Shown here one piece after another: positions 60,171 to 64,000 of a stretch of DNA of 64,000 nucleotides. Within the stretch, counting starts at the first letter, position 1. Each line of letters opens with the position of its first letter. The stretch spans positions 1-64,000 of the forward strand of contig JAFREE010000006.1 in NCBI GenBank assembly GCA_019400425.1. Reading direction: 5' to 3'. A model generated the notes under the pieces. That model did not search any database. It saw only the letters and a program-made list of their open reading frames with translations, and was not told the DNA's origin. This DNA is from Hymenochaete sp. R1 (lineage: Eukaryota > Basidiomycota > Agaricomycetes > Hymenochaetales > Hymenochaetaceae). The translations under genes and the position numbers were made by a program.

Positions 60171-61581
60171 TCATGGTATTGTTTCTTGACGATCCCTGCC
60201 GTACCTTGAAAGATGCTCCCCAGATGCATTCAGTGAGCCCTCCAAAAACTCTGGCGCACACCCAAAGAGCGACTTCTGTAGGTATTGTTCAAGGGCATCT
60301 TTCCCATTCGGGGTGAACCAAGCAGCATCTCCAGGGTGTTTGTCTTCGGTATCGCCATGTCGCAAAATGTCACATACTTGTTTCCAATCCATCCCCTCAG
60401 TATGTCCGCGAAATTCATTTTCCCAGCTCTTGTAGCTTTTAAGGCTACTATTATCATCCAGGATCATTGTACGATCGCCCTGCGGGGGGTCCGGAAGCTG
60501 ATGATATAGGCCGTCGGAGGATCCTATTACGTGCTTGATTAAGCATTGGCGGAAGTGCTCTTGTAAAAGAAGTAAAGAGGGTCGTTCTTCAAGCGGTTTG
60601 CTGAAGTCAATGAAAAGCTTCCAATCCGGACCGAGATTAAGAGAGGGCTTCGGTCCCAGTTGCACTATGCGGAATTCGTCCTGGCCCTTCAATAAGAAAG
60701 TGAAGCGTGACGTGGAAACAATGCACCACGGACTTACATCAACGTCAACACCAATATCGTACATTTCAAAGTCAGATATGTGAACGATATCCATACAAAG
60801 ACCATTTCGAGGAGATGCAAGGAACTCGAAAGCCCTCTTGCGACTCGAGCCTAGACCAAGCTTCATTGGTAGATCGCTCGCAACAAATCTTTCTGCGTGT
60901 GCTTGAGGGTAAATGTCCACCACGCCTGTTCCCATTTCATCGTAGATGGCTGGTACATGCATGAAGCAACAACGCTTGTCTCGGTCTATGACCCTATCTT
61001 GGAATAGTGCATCCTGCGTCTACTCAGTACAATTCAGATGTACTGACTGTTCTACGCTCACAATCTCGGTCCCTGGTTCTAAATGTCCCAGGAAGCAGAC
61101 TCTTCTCAAGAGGTCTGTTTTGTCAAAACCTGCATAGCTTGGGATCGCTTTTCCATCTGCTTCATCGTACATGATCCGCTGACACACATCAAACTGAATT
61201 ATACTCACCCCGCCCAACTAAGTAGTAATCACCGCTCTTCAGCACTTCTTCATCATCATCCATCCAAATGGGTTCAGTCGTATATAATCCTCTGCATAGC
61301 GAAAATGGCGATCGCATGTCGAACAGCGTGCAAAGCCAACGGCATAGGTCCATCACCCTGTACCATCCTATCTGAACTAAGCCTGCGATCTCCTTTCCAG
61401 AAGCATCAAAGACATGAATGTCCCGTTGCTTCTCCTCTCGGGGGACATCATAGAAGTCGTGCTCTCCGGATTCAACAAGTAGCCTCAATTCTTCGCAAGC
61501 AAGTTCGTGTAGTTCCTGGGCCTCTTCGGATTCGCTAGTCTCGATTCTAGTTCCGGATTCAGTGTGTTCCGTAGACGCCAT
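60171..61581 (-). CDS. HNH-nuclease-like protein
   Basis: Three exons, complement(join(60171..61019, 61062..61156, 61209..61581)), give 438 residues. The acidic N-terminal part (ELACEELRLLVESGEHDFYD) and a middle block (SYAGFDKTDLLRRVCFLGHL) precede an HNH-like region: VIDRDKRCCFM, YPQAHAERFVA, then SPRNGLCMDIVHISDFEMYD. The RDxxC start, an AH where HNH_2-type proteins have AHIIP, and the later N-G-L-x8-F with His fit the mushroom HNH_2-type endonuclease layout in degenerate form. Whether it is catalytic is unclear. The C-terminal region is acidic and unassigned (DDNSSLKSYKSWENEFRGHT). It faces the NACHT-WD40 gene tail to tail. The last exon may continue through GTACGG into an unseen exon. 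Confidence 0.62.
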
Positions 61582-62194
61582 AAGACAAAGATGGTGGTGG
61601 GTCTATGTCTTCAATGACACGAGACAGAGGACATTTGAGTCGTGTCGGTGCATGGAAGTCCATCGATTATCAATGGCTGAATCGTGGCACATTGTTGTCC
61701 GAGTTGGTGACCGCGAAGAGTAAAGTTGCCAGCTCTGATGATTTCGACTGCGTGACTATGTGACAGAAGAAAGCATATGGCGTGACACCTGTGATCTACA
61801 AATTAAGGATGCATGTGGCGGTGTTAAATATAATATTTTGTGCTCCGGGTACGGATACGGAATTCGAAAATCCATCTCATACGGAGATCGTGGTCACTGC
61901 ATCTCAACTTGCGCGACCAACACAACCCTCTCTGAGTTCATCATCATATCACGCTCATTTTGTGAAGAAACTCAAGTGGCGACAGAGCCGTTTGAGAAGG
62001 GTATTTGCATATAGTAAAGGTGCGAGAAGCAGCGTTTTTGAGAACCGTGACCAGCTAACAGATGCGGACAACAGGATCTCGGCTTCTCGTGCTGTCGGTA
62101 CCAACATATTGACTTGGTGCAGCACGTCTCCGAGCTTCCGCTACTCCTAGCATATCACCAAGATTCTACCGTTGGCAAATACTTCAATACATTC
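61582..62194. other. divergent intergenic region
   Basis: No exon is recognised between the HNH-like gene (-) and NST1 (+). It may hold an upstream NST1 exon, because open frames continue into it. Confidence 0.35.
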
Positions 62195-63840
62195 ATGCCT
62201 CCTACACTGATGGGCGGCAACGTGTCCAATACGCAGGCTGCATCTCCTCACTACCCAGCGGAGATGCGCTTAACCTTTGCACAAACCTCGAACGGTAACG
62301 TTATCGGGAGCAAGAAGAAGAAGAAAAAGAAGGGTAAAGGGAAGCCTAATGGCGACTATGCGACTAAGGACGTCGGCGACGCTGCTATGGACGACGACCT
62401 CCCCGACCTTGAACCTTTATCCGACTCCTTCTCCAATTTCGATACTTATGCGCGCAGTGGACTTGCCCGAGATCTCGAGGATCTGCGCCGCACCGATCCT
62501 AAATTCGTGGGCGAGACACCCAAACGTGGAGAAGAGAGCATTATGGCCCAGTCTGAGATGCTTGCGGAGCTGTACCGCAACATTGAGTTCTTTCACTCTA
62601 CGAGCAAGGAGGACGACTTCCGCGAGAGCGTGAACGCTCTTACCGGCGGTATGCGATCGTTTGTCCAATCGGCATTAGCAAGTATGACCGGTCTCGGTCT
62701 GAGCACGGAAGAGTTGAAGCAGCGCACGTTACAGTCAATTGCTCAACAGGTACTGGATGGCGACGCCGGCATGGGCGTCGGAGTTGGGCTAGGCAAGGAC
62801 TCAGTCAGACGGGGCACAGAGAAAGATCCACCCGCTAATGGAAGAGCTGACTTGTCGAAGTCTGATGCAGCAGCGCTTACTCAGATGGCTTTGGCGCAAG
62901 CCCTTGAGCGATATGCCTCCGGAAAGAATGGGCTTCCGGGGTCTCGAAGTCATGCGGACGTAGTTCTTTCTCATGAGTATTTGGAGGACGGAGGAGAGTA
63001 TGAGGATGTGTACACCGATGATGAAGAGTTAGCTGAGGGTGCTCTGGATGTGCAGTTCCACATGAGGATGCGGGAGGTGCAACGGGCGGCGGACGAGGCA
63101 TTTGAAGGAGGAAGATACAAAGTGCGAGTAAATTATGAAGATGTGCCGAGGAGTGGTGCCGGCACGGATCTGGTGCACGGGATGGAACGGGAAAGAGTGG
63201 CTAGAAAAGGCAGGTCAAAGGGCAAAGGCGGGCATATAAAAGGAAATGAGCCGGATGAGACGGGTAGAAATACGGATATGGAAATACTGTCGGGCAGTCG
63301 CGAGCGTGAGTCGGTGGTCACAGCAGCGAATCCGTCCCAGCAACAGACGAGCCCGGGCTCTGACACCACCCAGAGCTCTTTCCCCCTTATGCCTGCAGCT
63401 AAACCTATGCCGCCGTCGTCTCGTGCAGCGGGCAAACAGCCCATGGCTTACACGCCACCATCGACGAATACGACGACAACTAACCCTCCACCTCCCCGTT
63501 CAGCCCGCGCAGCAGCAAAGGCTCCCGCTGCCCCTCAGTCGTACACTAACCACAACCACCCTCATCATCACCCATCGCCGCCAGCTTCGAATGCCTCTAT
63601 CCCTCAGAAGCTTCGACCTCCAGCAGGTGGAACTCAGACGAATGGCGCTGTTGCTAAATCTAATAACAAGATTTGGAGCACGAATTCGACAGAGGAGAGG
63701 GAGCGCATCAAAGAATTTTGGCTTGGATTGAGTGAAAATGACCGGCGTAAACTCGTGAAGGTTGAAAAAGATGCAGTTCTCAGACGTATGAAAGAGCAAC
63801 AGAAACATAGTTGTACTTGCGCCGTTTGCGGGAGAAAGCG
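62195..63840 (+). CDS. NST1: stress response protein NST1, 5' part
   Basis: A single visible exon (62195..63840) encodes about 548 residues and ends at a GTTCGT donor; the gene continues beyond the window. The start MPPTLMGGNVSNTQAASPHY is followed by a Lys run (SKKKKKKKGKGKP), DLPDLEPLSDSFSNFDTYAR, a helical region with RNIEFFHSTSKEDDFRESVN, an acidic block (YLEDGGEYEDVYTDDEELAE) and a Pro/Thr-rich linker. The conserved NST1 signature closes it: WSTNSTEERERIKEFWLGLS, KDAVLRRMKEQQKHSCTCAV and CGRKR. NST1 is a large coiled-coil fungal protein linked to salt tolerance. The coiled-coil C-terminal half should lie in the next sequence. The first ATG in frame is used; an upstream exon is possible. 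Confidence 0.85.
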
Positions 63841-64000
63841 GTTCGTCGTTCCTTCACCCTTTGCCTTCCACGAAAATTTTTACTAATCGTATCATTTTCA
63901 AACGACTTTGCCCTTATTTTTCCATTTCAATGTTTGTGACGGACGTCACTACTCTCATCGTTGTGCTCGGTCTCAAGCAGAAGCGCGATCGAGGAAGAAT
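63841..64000 (+). other. first visible NST1 intron and window edge
   Basis: Begins with GTTCGT. No acceptor can be confirmed before the end of the window. Confidence 0.35.

Noticed and set aside
63246..63731. 161-residue plus-strand open frame
   Set aside because: Alternative-frame shadow of NST1.

Overview
The window is nuclear DNA of a filamentous basidiomycete, most probably an Agaricomycete. The reasons are: genes on both strands cut by many short introns (about 40-120 nt) with GTRNGT..YAG borders; conserved fungal housekeeping genes (DCN1, MET22/HAL2, MCM10, H2A.Z, palI/RIM9, NST1); secreted plant- or fungal-wall enzymes; and a large NACHT-WD40 protein of the type expanded in mushrooms. 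No rRNA, tRNA, CRISPR array or intact transposon was recognised. All exon models were spliced by eye. Where exon coordinates are given, they join in phase and end on a stop codon unless stated otherwise.

Layout. 0.3-11.4 kb is housekeeping: a POP8-like RNase P/MRP subunit (+), the neddylation factor DCN1 (+), a His-rich orphan (-), a long inverted repeat, a small arginine-rich (possibly mitochondrial) peptide (+), an orphan 321-aa protein (+), a DUF4743/Nudix hydrolase (+) and MET22/HAL2 (-). 12.7-34.4 kb is a secretome-rich block. It holds three paralogous CE2-like SGNH esterases with identical ten-exon structure (one + at 12.7 kb, two tandem - at 30.3 and 32.7 kb), a GH30 beta-glucanase (+, 17.4 kb) and a thaumatin-like protein (-, 27.0 kb). 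Housekeeping or orphan genes lie between them: two divergent coiled-coil genes, a small orphan, H2A.Z, palI/RIM9 and a membrane-type orphan.

35.7-47.9 kb carries MCM10 (-), an NmrA-like NAD(P)-binding protein (-), an F-box protein (+), a 504-aa disordered orphan (+) and a basic coiled-coil orphan (+). 48.4-61.6 kb is accessory: an F-box/LRR-like gene (-), a gene with a RanBP2-type zinc finger (-), a 1,535-aa NACHT-WD40 STAND receptor (+) and, converging on it, an HNH-nuclease-like gene (-). The right edge holds the 5' part of NST1 (+), cut by the window end.

Working together: the three esterases, the GH30 and the thaumatin-like protein all have signal peptides, and each has a TATA-like box in the 5' flank. 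Together they suggest a locus for extracellular polysaccharide or fungal-wall remodelling. The NACHT-WD40/HNH pair is the best candidate for an undescribed recognition/effector arrangement. That link is inferred only from adjacency.
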